Assembly: GCF_013141775.1 (NCBI RefSeq)
Contig: NZ_WHOB01000078.1
Location: 38,635-102,634 of the forward strand
Direction of reading: 5' to 3'
Length of the DNA: 64,000 bases
From: Paenibacillus phytohabitans
GTDB taxonomy: Bacteria > Bacillota > Bacilli > Paenibacillales > Paenibacillaceae
A program made the position numbers and the translations under genes. The first letter of the stretch is position 1. Every line of letters begins with the position of its first letter. Under the pieces are notes generated by a model. That model had not been told where the DNA came from, made no database searches, and saw nothing but the letters and a program-made list of their open reading frames with translations. Of this stretch, positions 16,420 to 24,673 are shown piece by piece.

Positions 16420-17016
16420 ATGGTACGTTACAAGAAATCTGAAGAGAAGCGCAAGCAGATCCTGCACGCTGCGTTTCGGGCATTGTCCGAGCGGGGCTAC
16501 GATGCTGTAACCCTGCAGACGATCGCCGATCATGCGGAGGTCAGCAAGGGCGTCGTCCATTATTATTTCGAGAGCAAGGAAGCGGTGCTGGTTGAACTCC
16601 TGGAATGGCTGACCGGCAGAATCTCTGCCAAGGAGCAGGCCGCTGTGGGGGAACAGCATACCGCAACGGGGAAGCTGACGGCTTACATTGAGTCTGCATT
16701 TCCGGGTCCGGCGCAGAACCGTGCCTTTTACCGTGTCTACCTGGATTTCCTGGCACGGGTTAGCCGCATTCCGGTGTACCGGGAGATTAATCAGCGTTTC
16801 TATGACAGCTGTGCGGGAATCAGTACGGAGGTGCTGACACTCGGGCAGCAGGAAGGTATTTTCTCCAAAGAGCTGTTACCAGAGAAGACTAGCCCGGTGA
16901 TCCGGGCGATTATTGACGGCTGCCTGATCCAGTGGCTGATGGCCGATAAGGACGAGCTGCACGAGGTATTCAAGGATTCCTGTTACACGGCAATTATGAA
17001 GGTTCTGAGTGTGTAG
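16420..17016 (+). CDS. TetR-family transcriptional regulator (BetI-like)
   Basis: A 198-residue repressor. The N-terminal HTH is typical: 'RKQILHAAFRALSERGYDAV' then 'LQTIADHAEVSKGVVHYYF' (about residues 11-50). The C-terminal ligand-binding half has 'FPGPAQNRAFYRVYLDFLAR' and 'VIRAIIDGCLIQWL', the layout of BetI-type TetR_C domains. It starts after GGAGGT and is divergent from the yhfP-like gene. A TATAAT box at 16385-16390 may drive it. It probably represses itself and the oxidoreductase by binding the TGACCGGTCA palindrome; the inducer is unknown. Confidence 0.92.
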   Translation: MVRYKKSEEKRKQILHAAFRALSERGYDAVTLQTIADHAEVSKGVVHYYFESKEAVLVELLEWLTGRISAKEQAAVGEQHTATGKLTAYIESAFPGPAQNRAFYRVYLDFLARVSRIPVYREINQRFYDSCAGISTEVLTLGQQEGIFSKELLPEKTSPVIRAIIDGCLIQWLMADKDELHEVFKDSCYTAIMKVLSV

Positions 17017-17054
17017 AGGGGAAGATGAAGAAACCGGAGAAAGGTGGATAGCAT

Positions 17055-17546
17055 TTGGGGAGGAAATGGCGAAAAATCGTATTTATAGCTGTGGTCTGCC
17101 TTGTTCTTGGCGGGGGAGTGTTGTATCTGTATGGGGGTTCTGATTCTGGCCCTGCAGTACACAGGCTGCGGCTTGGCAATGAAGAACCGGCGAAATATTT
17201 GCAGGGAATGGACGTGCTAACTCAAGATCAAATGGAGCTGTCGCTTGGCCATCAGAGCCAACCCGACGGCTACATCAGTATCTATAATCATTCGGAGATC
17301 TTGTGGAAGAAACCGGTCACGATTCCGGCAGGAGAAGGGCAGCTGATCAAGTTCACACAGGGAGGGAGTGCTGTATTTCCTGCTCCTGAGGTTATTTATT
17401 ATTGGTTGTGTATTCAGCGTCCCGGTGAACACGCAGAGGATAACCTTGTAACCTACTATATCGAGGCTAAAGTACTTGGCGGAGATGAAGAGGCTGCGGC
17501 AGACAAGCTGCTGAAGCTTGCGGAGAACTGGGAGGTTCTGGATTGA
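17055..17546 (+). CDS. membrane-anchored protein of unknown function
   Basis: A 163-residue protein from TTG 17055 with GAAAGGTGG upstream. It has a basic N-terminus ('GRKWRK'), one membrane segment ('IVFIAVVCLVLGGGVLYLY', about 8-26), and an extracytoplasmic domain with several short strands ('DGYISIYNHSEILWKK', 'NLVTYYIEAKVLGG'). The C-terminus is a charged helix. I do not recognise the family. It lies 38 bp after the TetR gene on the same strand but a functional link is not evident. Confidence 0.55.
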   Translation: MGRKWRKIVFIAVVCLVLGGGVLYLYGGSDSGPAVHRLRLGNEEPAKYLQGMDVLTQDQMELSLGHQSQPDGYISIYNHSEILWKKPVTIPAGEGQLIKFTQGGSAVFPAPEVIYYWLCIQRPGEHAEDNLVTYYIEAKVLGGDEEAAADKLLKLAENWEVLD

Positions 17547-17621
17547 GCAGGAATTATTATGTACAATCTGTGAACTGTAGTATATTGGACTTAGATTCGT
17601 CTGATGAGGGAGGCATATTCT

Positions 17622-19028
17622 ATGTCAATTGCAACAACGATGATTATCCGGCTGGAGATCCGCAAGTCTGAAGCGTCTTTCGGGGATGTGGCAGCAAGGC
17701 TCGCGTCTGCGGGCGGCGATATCGTGGCGATAGACGTCATCCGTGGCGGCAAGGACGTGACGACCCGGGATCTTACAGTAAATGTGCAGGATGCGGCCAA
17801 TGAAGAGATTATAAGTGTGCTTAGGAATATGCCGGGTATAAAAGTCATTAACGTTTCCGACCGAACCTTCCTGGCCCATCTCGGCGGCAAAATTGAGATT
17901 ACTCCGAAGATGCCGATCAAGAACCGGGAGGATCTGTCCCTGGTCTACACACCTGGTGTGGCCCGTGTCTGTATGGCGATTGCCGAAGATCCCGCAAAGG
18001 CCTATTCGCTGACGATGAAAAGAAATACGGTAGCTGTCGTCACCGACGGCACCGCAGTGCTCGGGCTTGGCGATATCGGACCGGAGGCGGCGATGCCGGT
18101 GATGGAAGGGAAGGCCATGCTGTTCAAGCAGCTGGCGGATATTGATGCTTTTCCGCTGTGTCTGGACACGAAGGACCCGGATGAAATCATCCGGATTGTG
18201 AAAGCGGTTGCTCCGGGCTTCGGCGGAATCAATCTGGAGGATATCAGCTCTCCGCGATGCTTCGAGATTGAGCGCCGGCTGTCAGCCGAGCTTGACATCC
18301 CGGTCTTCCATGATGATCAGCACGGCACAGCAGTGGTTGCGCTGGCGGGTCTGCTGAATGCGCTCCAAGTCGTGGACAAGGCTATAGCCGATTGCAGAAT
18401 TGTTGTCGTCGGCATCGGCGCTGCTGGTGTGTCGATCTGCCGTCTGCTGCTGGCAGCAGGGGCGAAGCAGATATATGCTGTGGACCGGGCAGGGATTCTG
18501 AACCGGGACGTAACCTACACCAACTCCGAATGGAGCTGGCTGGCTGAGGCTACGAATCCGGAGAATATGAGCGGAGGTCTTGACGAAGCGATGCGCGGGG
18601 CAGATGTATTCATCGGCGTATCCGGCGGAGGGATTCTTCAAGTGAAGCATCTGCAGACCATGGCGCCGGACAGCATTGTGTTTGCTATGGCTAATCCCAT
18701 CCCGGAGATTGAACCGGAGCTGGCTGAGCCTTTTGTCCGCGTGCTGGCTACCGGAAGAAGCGATTATCCGAACCAGATTAATAACGTCCTCTGTTTCCCG
18801 GGGATCTTCCGCGGAGCGCTGGACTGCCGGGCGAAGACCGTGAATCTGGAGATGAAGCTGGCGGCGGCACAGGCCATCGCTGCAGTTGTCCATCCGGATG
18901 AGCGGAATGAGCAGTACATTATTCCGAGTATTTTTAACGAAAAGGTAGTGGAGCAGGTGCGTCTTGCTGTTATTCAGGCAGCCATCGCTACCGGCATAGC
19001 GCGGCGTATTCCGCCGGATATTAGCTGA
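17622..19028 (+). CDS. NAD(P)-dependent malic enzyme with N-terminal ACT domain
   Basis: A 468-residue enzyme that oxidatively decarboxylates malate to pyruvate. ATG 17622 follows GAGG. Residues 1-80 look like an ACT domain ('MIIRLEIRKSEASFGDVAA', 'GIKVINVSDRTFL'), suggesting control by a small ligand such as an amino acid. The catalytic part has Tyr109 in 'SLVYTPGVA', Lys164 in 'EGKAMLFKQ', metal ligands E206-D207 in 'NLEDIS' and D231-D232 in 'VFHDDQHGTA', and the nucleotide loop 'VVVGIGAAGVS'. This is the short bacterial type. It is a single-gene unit with a weak promoter region in front. Confidence 0.95.
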   Translation: MSIATTMIIRLEIRKSEASFGDVAARLASAGGDIVAIDVIRGGKDVTTRDLTVNVQDAANEEIISVLRNMPGIKVINVSDRTFLAHLGGKIEITPKMPIKNREDLSLVYTPGVARVCMAIAEDPAKAYSLTMKRNTVAVVTDGTAVLGLGDIGPEAAMPVMEGKAMLFKQLADIDAFPLCLDTKDPDEIIRIVKAVAPGFGGINLEDISSPRCFEIERRLSAELDIPVFHDDQHGTAVVALAGLLNALQVVDKAIADCRIVVVGIGAAGVSICRLLLAAGAKQIYAVDRAGILNRDVTYTNSEWSWLAEATNPENMSGGLDEAMRGADVFIGVSGGGILQVKHLQTMAPDSIVFAMANPIPEIEPELAEPFVRVLATGRSDYPNQINNVLCFPGIFRGALDCRAKTVNLEMKLAAAQAIAAVVHPDERNEQYIIPSIFNEKVVEQVRLAVIQAAIATGIARRIPPDIS

Positions 19029-19175
19029 GCGGAGAGTGCTAACCCGGATAGCAACTTGAATACTGACAAGGCAAATGAAGCTGCGGCCACTATGGCTTGC
19101 GGCTTTTTGCAATTTGGGATTTATGCATTATTAATAAGATGGCCGAGGGTTTGGCGAAGGCGAGAGGCAGGGAAG

Positions 19176-19360
19176 CAGTTGGATTTTCTCCACTTGCTCA
19201 TGAACGGAGGAGCCCTCGCCAGGCAACAGTTGGATAATCAGCACTTACTAAGCTGCAAATAGGTCAGAGTGGAGGAAAGACATGGAATTAAATAACGTTT
19301 ATCCAACTAATTAGTTAAGTTGCAATGAAAGTTCCGAATTAAGATACAATTATCCAACTA
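19176..19360. repeat. quartet repeat element, family B (first copy)
   Basis: Four 24-bp units: forward 19176-19199 and 19227-19250 (both begin CAGTTGGAT and contain CACTT), then inverted 19286-19309 and 19337-19360 (both begin AATTAA and end ATCCAACTA). Start-to-start steps are 51, 59 and 51 bp. It fills the 465-bp gap between malic enzyme and the kinase-like gene. A 68-codon frame at 19056-19262 runs through it but looks incidental. The same geometry recurs at 57874-58057. Confidence 0.85.
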
Positions 19361-19493
19361 TTATGCAAGTGCCAGTTGTAATTACGATCTGATTTTAAAG
19401 AAAGGAATCAGGTGTTCTCAGACTATCCACTTCCAATTAAAGCATGGTAAAATATACAATTGAAAACATCTATTCAATTATTCAGGAGGCGCT

Positions 19494-20027
19494 ATGAACC
19501 GCAGAATTCATATTATGGGAGCTTCCGGAGCGGGGACTACCACACTTGGCAAGGCGCTCGCGGCAAGGCTTCCGCATGTTCATCTGGACAGTGACGATTA
19601 TTTCTGGGAGCAGAAATATAGTAAGCAAACACCGGTTGCAGCGCGTTTAAGCAGATTGCGGGCCGATTTGGAGCGGCAGGAGCCGTGGATTCTGTCCGGT
19701 GCGGTCTGTGGATGGGGAGACGGGCTGCGCGATACTTTTGATCTGGTGATTTTCCTGTGGATACCTGAGCAACTTCGCTTGGAACGTTTGCGGGCGAGGG
19801 AATATGAGCGATATGGCGATGAGGGGCTGCCTGGGGGAAGCAAGTATGATGATGTCGAGACCTTCATGGAGTGGGCGGCGCTCTATGATACGGCTGGACC
19901 GGAGGTCCGGAGCCGGGCGCTGCATGAGGAATGGATGGCGGGGCTGAATTGTGATGTTGTACGTTTAGAAGGAGATATGCAAGTGGAAGAACGGGTGGCG
20001 GCTGTACTACACCATATATCCCGGTAA
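19494..20027 (+). CDS. P-loop nucleoside/adenylate kinase-like protein
   Basis: A 177-residue P-loop protein. Walker A is 'GASGAGTTTLGKAL' (about 9-22), followed by 'HLDSDDYFWEQ', where acidic residues would hold Mg or the phosphate acceptor. 'LVIFLWIPEQLRLERLRARE' is the typical strand plus LID-like arginine helix of small kinases. The overall arrangement resembles the shikimate kinase/topology-modulation group of small ATPases. The substrate is unknown. The start follows CAGGAGG. It stands between the family-B repeat and a lipoprotein gene. Confidence 0.8.
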   Translation: MNRRIHIMGASGAGTTTLGKALAARLPHVHLDSDDYFWEQKYSKQTPVAARLSRLRADLERQEPWILSGAVCGWGDGLRDTFDLVIFLWIPEQLRLERLRAREYERYGDEGLPGGSKYDDVETFMEWAALYDTAGPEVRSRALHEEWMAGLNCDVVRLEGDMQVEERVAAVLHHISR

Positions 20028-20091
20028 ATCCCGGCATGACCGGATCAGGATTGATTTTTCATAATATAAGCTATGGAAAAGAGGGCTAAAC

Positions 20092-20544
20092 ATGAAGAAG
20101 ATCGTGCGTGCGCTGCTGCTTCCCGGAGTCATGCTTATGCTGCTTACGTCCTGCAATACGGAAACTACTCATTTCAATTATACGTTCAAAGGCGAGAGTG
20201 AAACCTGGTCGGCTGTATATGAGCAGACAGCAAGCCAGAAGCTGATCATCAAAAATGACCGCGTGAAGGATTCCGAAACCAGCAAACGGTATACATTTGA
20301 TCTTCATTACAAAGGAGAACAGTCAGACCTGGGAGAGATCAAACAGTTCAAATACGAATATAAAGCCTCTAGCGGCGGTGGCGGAAGTCAGACTATGGAA
20401 GGTCCAATACCTGTAGCACTGATGAAGATGAGCGGCGCTGGAAGCGGTTCTTTTGCAAAGGAAGACTCCGTCATTAAAGTAAAAGTAGAATGGGACGGCA
20501 ACAGTGAGGAATTTGAACTTAAGAATGAAAAGCAGGGCAAGTAG
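20092..20544 (+). CDS. lipoprotein of unknown function
   Basis: A 150-residue lipoprotein. The signal is 'MKKIVRALLLPGVMLMLLTSC' up to the lipobox cysteine at 21 (shown here to C21). The mature part begins 'NTETTHFNYTFKGESETW' and is a small beta-rich domain with a Gly/Ser turn ('SSGGGGSQTM') and Lys/Glu-rich end. It should sit on the outer face of the membrane. No family is recognised, but similar short 'FKGES..W' lipoproteins are common in Bacilli. Gap to the neighbours is short on both sides. Confidence 0.7.
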   Translation: MKKIVRALLLPGVMLMLLTSCNTETTHFNYTFKGESETWSAVYEQTASQKLIIKNDRVKDSETSKRYTFDLHYKGEQSDLGEIKQFKYEYKASSGGGGSQTMEGPIPVALMKMSGAGSGSFAKEDSVIKVKVEWDGNSEEFELKNEKQGK

Positions 20545-20643
20545 AGGCTAATTCCATAGAGAATTAGTCTTTTACATAGATAATCATGTTGTCACTGATT
20601 AGGAGAGGCTGCCCATGATGAAAAAAGAGAGGGTTGCGGTGGA

Positions 20644-21213
20644 ATGAGCTTAGGGCTGGTTAGGCATTTCAGAGTGCAGCACAAGCCGGAGCGGACCTGG
20701 CTGACTGGAGAGCAGTTCAATCTATGGATACAGGGATATGAGTCAGCCCCAATTCAGCAACCGGGACATAAGAGCAATATGCAGAAGTGGGATATTTGTC
20801 TGTGCAGTGATCAGGCGAGAGCGGTACATACGGCAAGTTATTTTGATGCTCAAGAGTTCGTATATACAGAGCAGCTAAGAGAAATTGGTATAGCAGCCCT
20901 GCATTTAGGTGAACTTAAGCTAAGCGGACTGCGCCTGCCTCTCTCCTGCTGGCTCGTACTTGCACGTTTGTCCTGGACTGCCGGTCATCGCTCTCAACCG
21001 GAGAGCAAAGCGGCTGTTCTGCAGCGTGCCCATATGGTAATAGATTCTCTAGCGGCAAAAGCTGAAGCAGCTGCACCGGAAGGACGTGTGCTGATCGTCA
21101 GCCATGGAGCGTTCATGAAGGTGCTTGACAGGGAACTCCGGCGCAGGGGCTATAAGGCAGAACGGATGTTTTTTCCGCGCAATGGGCAATTATTTCTGTA
21201 TGAGAAAAAATAA
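20644..21213 (+). CDS. histidine phosphatase family protein
   Basis: A 189-residue member of the phosphoglycerate-mutase-like phosphatases. 'LVRHF' near the N-terminus carries the phosphorylated His (H8), with the usual RHG replaced by RHF. 'CSDQARAVHTA' supplies the second arginine, and 'LIVSHGAFMKVL' the second catalytic His. The protein is shorter and more divergent than phosphoglycerate mutase, and the substrate is unknown. A GAGAGGG lies 9 bases before the ATG. Confidence 0.82.
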   Translation: MSLGLVRHFRVQHKPERTWLTGEQFNLWIQGYESAPIQQPGHKSNMQKWDICLCSDQARAVHTASYFDAQEFVYTEQLREIGIAALHLGELKLSGLRLPLSCWLVLARLSWTAGHRSQPESKAAVLQRAHMVIDSLAAKAEAAAPEGRVLIVSHGAFMKVLDRELRRRGYKAERMFFPRNGQLFLYEKK

Positions 21214-21250
21214 AGAACTCACAAATATATGAAAGCGGGGCACACAGACT

Positions 21251-21694
21251 ATGGTAACAATCGAAGAAATCGGCATTGAATCGCTTAAGGCGCTAAATAC
21301 GCTGTACGAAGAACTGATTGGCGGACCGACAGATCCGGTGAAGCTGGAGACGGCATTCAGGGCCATCCGGGAGGATAGCCGGTATGTGTTATTGGGTGCT
21401 TTTGTAGACGGGGAATTGCTGGGCTCTATGATGGGGATCGTCTGCCAGGACCTCGTTGGGGATTGCCGCCCGTTCATGGTGATTGAGAATGTAGTGGTCT
21501 CTTCGCGTGCACGCCGTCAGGGCATTGGCAAAAAACTGATGACCGCCCTCGAAGACATCGCCCACGAGCGGGACTGCTACTATATTATTTTCGTGTCGGG
21601 AGAGAAGCGGAAGGAAGCGCATGTTTTTTATGAGAAGATGGGCTACAAGGAAGAGCGGGTGGAGGGGTACCGTAAGCATTTGAGCTCGCATTAG
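21251..21694 (+). CDS. GNAT-family N-acetyltransferase
   Basis: A 147-residue acetyltransferase of the GNAT fold. Motif A is 'VVVSSRARRQGIGKKLMTAL' with the R-R-x-G-x-G loop that binds the CoA pyrophosphate, and motif B is 'HVFYEKMGYKEERVEGYRKH'. The acceptor is unknown; small GNATs of this type often modify amino acids, polyamines or drugs. The ATG follows AAAGCGGGG. The next gene, a hydrolase, begins 1 base after the stop. Confidence 0.9.
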   Translation: MVTIEEIGIESLKALNTLYEELIGGPTDPVKLETAFRAIREDSRYVLLGAFVDGELLGSMMGIVCQDLVGDCRPFMVIENVVVSSRARRQGIGKKLMTALEDIAHERDCYYIIFVSGEKRKEAHVFYEKMGYKEERVEGYRKHLSSH

Positions 21695-21695
21695 G

Positions 21696-22622
21696 GTGGA
21701 TAAGGTGCAAACGAGTAGAGGGAAGCTCACAAGCGTAGGAAATCATAAATTGCATAACATTATCGAAGGTAACAATAAGGGCCTGCCCCCCGTAGTATTT
21801 GAGCATGGCTGTGGTTCATCTGCCTTGTTATGGTCGCTTGTAGCCCCCGAAATTGCCAAGGTTACACAAGTCATCGTATATGATCGCGCAGGTTACGGAT
21901 GGAGTGAGCCAGGGCCGTTCCCGCGTAGCAATGAGCAGTGTATATCAGAGCTTTATGAGCTGCTGCTGCAAGCTGGAGTTGAGGGTCCTTATATTTTTGT
22001 GGGTCATTCCTTCGGAGGATTAAATGTAAGGCTGTTTACCGGGAAATATCCGCAGCTCGTGGCAGGGGTTGTGCTGGTTGATTCCATGCATGAAGATGAA
22101 ATAACAGACCGCTTTCCGGAAGAACATGTTAAGGGACAGCTTATGGCTGTTAAGTTCTATTCTGTATTAAAAGTACTGTCTAAGATCGGAGTATTGAAGA
22201 TTCTTTCGAGTTTCAAAAAGTTCCCCGGGTTCTCTGCAACCATTAGCCCTTTTTCAAAGCAGACCCGGACGCTTTTATGGAAGACATCGTTTCAGAAAAA
22301 GACTATTGCGGCCATGCATAGTGAATTCTCCAATGTGCAGGATGGCTACCGGAAAGTCAGGGAGTTGCCCGCAACAGATATTCCCTTGATTGTCATCAAA
22401 TCAGGTGTAGTCAATGAATTCTATCCCGGGACTTCAGAAGATACGAAGAGAATAATCAGAGCGAAGCTCCTGGAAGCGGCAAATGATCTGACGAACTGGT
22501 CAGTCAACGGGAAGCTGGTTGAAGCAGCGGGCAGCGGACATAACATACATATTGAGAACCCGCAGATTGTTATTGCTTCAATTGTTGAGATCCTCGGAAA
22601 TACATCTCTGACTAAGATTTGA
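21696..22622 (+). CDS. alpha/beta hydrolase
   Basis: A 308-residue alpha/beta hydrolase from a GTG at 21696 or 21705. Motifs: 'VVFEHGCGSSALLW' (oxyanion hole, HG), 'YDRAGYGWSEPGP', nucleophile elbow 'GHSFGG', 'VLVDSMHEDE' after strand 6, and a C-terminal His in 'AGSGHNIHIENP'. The layout resembles haloperoxidase/epoxide-hydrolase-like esterases; substrate unknown. No signal peptide. It directly follows the GNAT gene and precedes a family-A repeat. Confidence 0.85.
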   Translation: MDKVQTSRGKLTSVGNHKLHNIIEGNNKGLPPVVFEHGCGSSALLWSLVAPEIAKVTQVIVYDRAGYGWSEPGPFPRSNEQCISELYELLLQAGVEGPYIFVGHSFGGLNVRLFTGKYPQLVAGVVLVDSMHEDEITDRFPEEHVKGQLMAVKFYSVLKVLSKIGVLKILSSFKKFPGFSATISPFSKQTRTLLWKTSFQKKTIAAMHSEFSNVQDGYRKVRELPATDIPLIVIKSGVVNEFYPGTSEDTKRIIRAKLLEAANDLTNWSVNGKLVEAAGSGHNIHIENPQIVIASIVEILGNTSLTKI

Positions 22623-22684
22623 TGAAGCCTTCGAATCAGTCATAAATGGATTATTCAGTAAAGCTGGGACGTACACGTTCCAGC

Positions 22685-22872
22685 TTTAATTGTATTTGAT
22701 ACAACTAAAAAGAAGGATTGGGGTTCCAATTGTAATTTAGTTGCATTCTCTACAACTAAAAACCTGCTTATTCTCTTAGGAAGCACTTTTCTTATTTTTA
22801 GTTGTACTGAATACAGTTAAACTTGGAAAATCCGGCTTTGCCTCGTTTTTAACTGTATGGAATACAATTATC
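22685..22872. repeat. quartet repeat element, family A (first copy)
   Basis: Four 25-bp units at 22685-22709, 22736-22760, 22797-22821 and 22848-22872. Each has arms close to TTTAGTTGTA and TACAACTAAA around 5 variable bases. Steps are 51, 61 and 51 bp; intervals are 26, 36 and 26 bp. The middle five bases (TTTGA, TTCTC, then CTGAA, TGGAA) suggest two forward and two inverted copies. It lies in the 429-bp gap before the response regulator gene. Confidence 0.88.
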
Positions 22873-23051
22873 CCGCTAAGCTATACTTTGTGGTAGATTT
22901 CATCCCCCGTAGTAGCCTTAATATTCTTCTCCAGAGAGCATTATCACCTCTCCCCCCAAAATTACCGTTTGACCATCCCGATGACAGCGCTTTATAATCC
23001 CTTCATGAGTGGCGGACCAGTGGTCATGACTACAGAAGGCGGGGGACAACT

Positions 23052-24668
23052 GTGAATCAAATATGCAAAGTGCTGATTGTGGACGATGAAATTCTGGTCC
23101 GGCAGGGGATTAAATATGTGCTGGACTGGGAACGCGAAGGATTTCAGATTGTAGGTGAAGCGGCCAACGGGCAGGAAGCGCTGAATTCGCTGCAGACCCT
23201 GCAGCCGCATATCATCATTACCGATATTGTGATGCCGGTGATGGACGGCGAGGAATTAACACGCCTAGTGAAGCGGGATTATCCGGCTACGGAGGTAATC
23301 GTGCTGAGCAGCTTCAGCGAGTTCCATTATGTGCGCTCCACCTTCCAGAATGGGGTGGCCGATTATATTCTGAAGCCGAAGCTGGAAGCCGGTTCGCTGC
23401 TCCAGGTGCTGCAGAAGACCCGGGAACGTATCCCGGGACTGGGAGCCGCCGCGGCTGGAGTTCAGCCGGAAGCGGCCCCCCAGCGGCTGGATGCCCTGCT
23501 CAGCCGGATGATCTCAGGCTACCGGCTGCAGCCTGAGGGTGAGGAGTTCGTGAAGCGGCAGCTTCCGCAGGACTGCTTCAGCTTCCTCGGCTGGGAGACC
23601 GGACCAGCCGGTGTTACCGGTGCTGACAGCAATGCTGCCACCGCTGGTGCCGATAACGCAGACAATGACGCAGACGCATTGGCAGCCATCACCGCAGCTA
23701 TAACCGGGGAACTGGAACGGACTGTTCCAGGATTGGTGCAGTTCATCATCCCTGGCGGCGAGCCGAATGCGGCACTGCTCCTGGTCAACCTGCAGGAAGA
23801 GCAGTGGCCGGCGCTCTTGCAGGCTGTGAATATGCTGGCCCATGCCTTGGCCGGACAAGAGCCTGAGCTGCGCATGACCCTGAGCCGGGCCTTCGGTTCG
23901 CTTAGCGAGGTGGCAGCGGTCTATCAGGAGAGTGTTCTGAAGCTGCGGCAGTACCGCTTCTTTTTGCCGGATCAGGTACTGCTGGTCCATGATGAGCTGC
24001 CGCAGCGGGAAGCACAGCTGCCGAAATTCAACCTGACCCAGTTCACGGAGCAGCTGAAGCGCCAGCAGCTGGAGGAGGCGTTCGGCGATCTGCATCAGCA
24101 TGTCGATGCGCTAAGCCGGCAATATGACGGGGATGTGTTTCAGTTCAAGTCCTTTCTCGGCAATATTATCTTCAATGTGACGAATCAGTTCAGCCATCTG
24201 GGAGAGCTGGAGGAAGGGAAATACGGGCTGTTCCGGGCCATAGATGAGGCAGGCTCAGCGGATGGGGCCGTGAGGATTCTGGATCATTTTCTTGCCCGGG
24301 TCATGGAGCTGACCTCATCGGCAGCGCTGACACCAGGGAGTAATGCCAATATGGCCAAGCTGCTCCAGTATATGGAGGAGCACTACGCCGAGCCGCTGAG
24401 TCTTACGGAGCTGGCCCGTCATTTTCATTTCAACCCTTCTTACCTGTCCAGTCTGTTCACGACCTACAATCAGGAGGGCTTCAAGGAGCATCTCAATACG
24501 ATCCGTACGGGCAAGGCGGCAGAATTGCTGCGGGCAGGTGAGGCGCCAATTTCCGAGATTAGCAGCATGGTCGGATATGGCGATCACAGCTATTTTTGCA
24601 AAGTGTTCAAGAAATACACCGGCTTGTCCCCGAGCGGCTACAGACGTCAGCATTACGGACAGGAGTAG
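23052..24668 (+). CDS. AraC-type response regulator (YesN-like)
   Basis: A 538-residue response regulator from GTG 23052. The receiver domain (1-125) has phospho-acceptor D58 in 'IITDIVMPVMDG' and acidic D11-D12. A long Ala/Gln-rich middle region (about 130-430) separates it from a C-terminal AraC DNA-binding domain (about 435-535: 'LSLTELARHFHFNPSYLSSLF' to its ends, then 'ISSMVGYGDHSYFCKVFKKYTGLSPSGYR' split by two helices). It is followed 5 bp later by the sensor kinase and then a sugar ABC transporter, so it should activate the transporter on a carbohydrate signal. Confidence 0.93.
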   Translation: MNQICKVLIVDDEILVRQGIKYVLDWEREGFQIVGEAANGQEALNSLQTLQPHIIITDIVMPVMDGEELTRLVKRDYPATEVIVLSSFSEFHYVRSTFQNGVADYILKPKLEAGSLLQVLQKTRERIPGLGAAAAGVQPEAAPQRLDALLSRMISGYRLQPEGEEFVKRQLPQDCFSFLGWETGPAGVTGADSNAATAGADNADNDADALAAITAAITGELERTVPGLVQFIIPGGEPNAALLLVNLQEEQWPALLQAVNMLAHALAGQEPELRMTLSRAFGSLSEVAAVYQESVLKLRQYRFFLPDQVLLVHDELPQREAQLPKFNLTQFTEQLKRQQLEEAFGDLHQHVDALSRQYDGDVFQFKSFLGNIIFNVTNQFSHLGELEEGKYGLFRAIDEAGSADGAVRILDHFLARVMELTSSAALTPGSNANMAKLLQYMEEHYAEPLSLTELARHFHFNPSYLSSLFTTYNQEGFKEHLNTIRTGKAAELLRAGEAPISEISSMVGYGDHSYFCKVFKKYTGLSPSGYRRQHYGQE

Positions 24669-24673
24669 AGCTT

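Noticed and set aside
19056..19262. 68-codon gene
   Set aside because: Runs through the family-B repeat, no ribosome binding site, and similar frames arise from the repeat itself.
22685..22872. Small CRISPR array
   Set aside because: Repeat and interval sizes resemble CRISPR, but copies differ by several bases, copy number is always four, later copies are inverted, spacing is fixed, and no cas gene is present.
24596..24673. Extended N-terminus of the sensor kinase
   Set aside because: Lies inside the regulator gene; the membrane segment and spacing favour ATG 24674.
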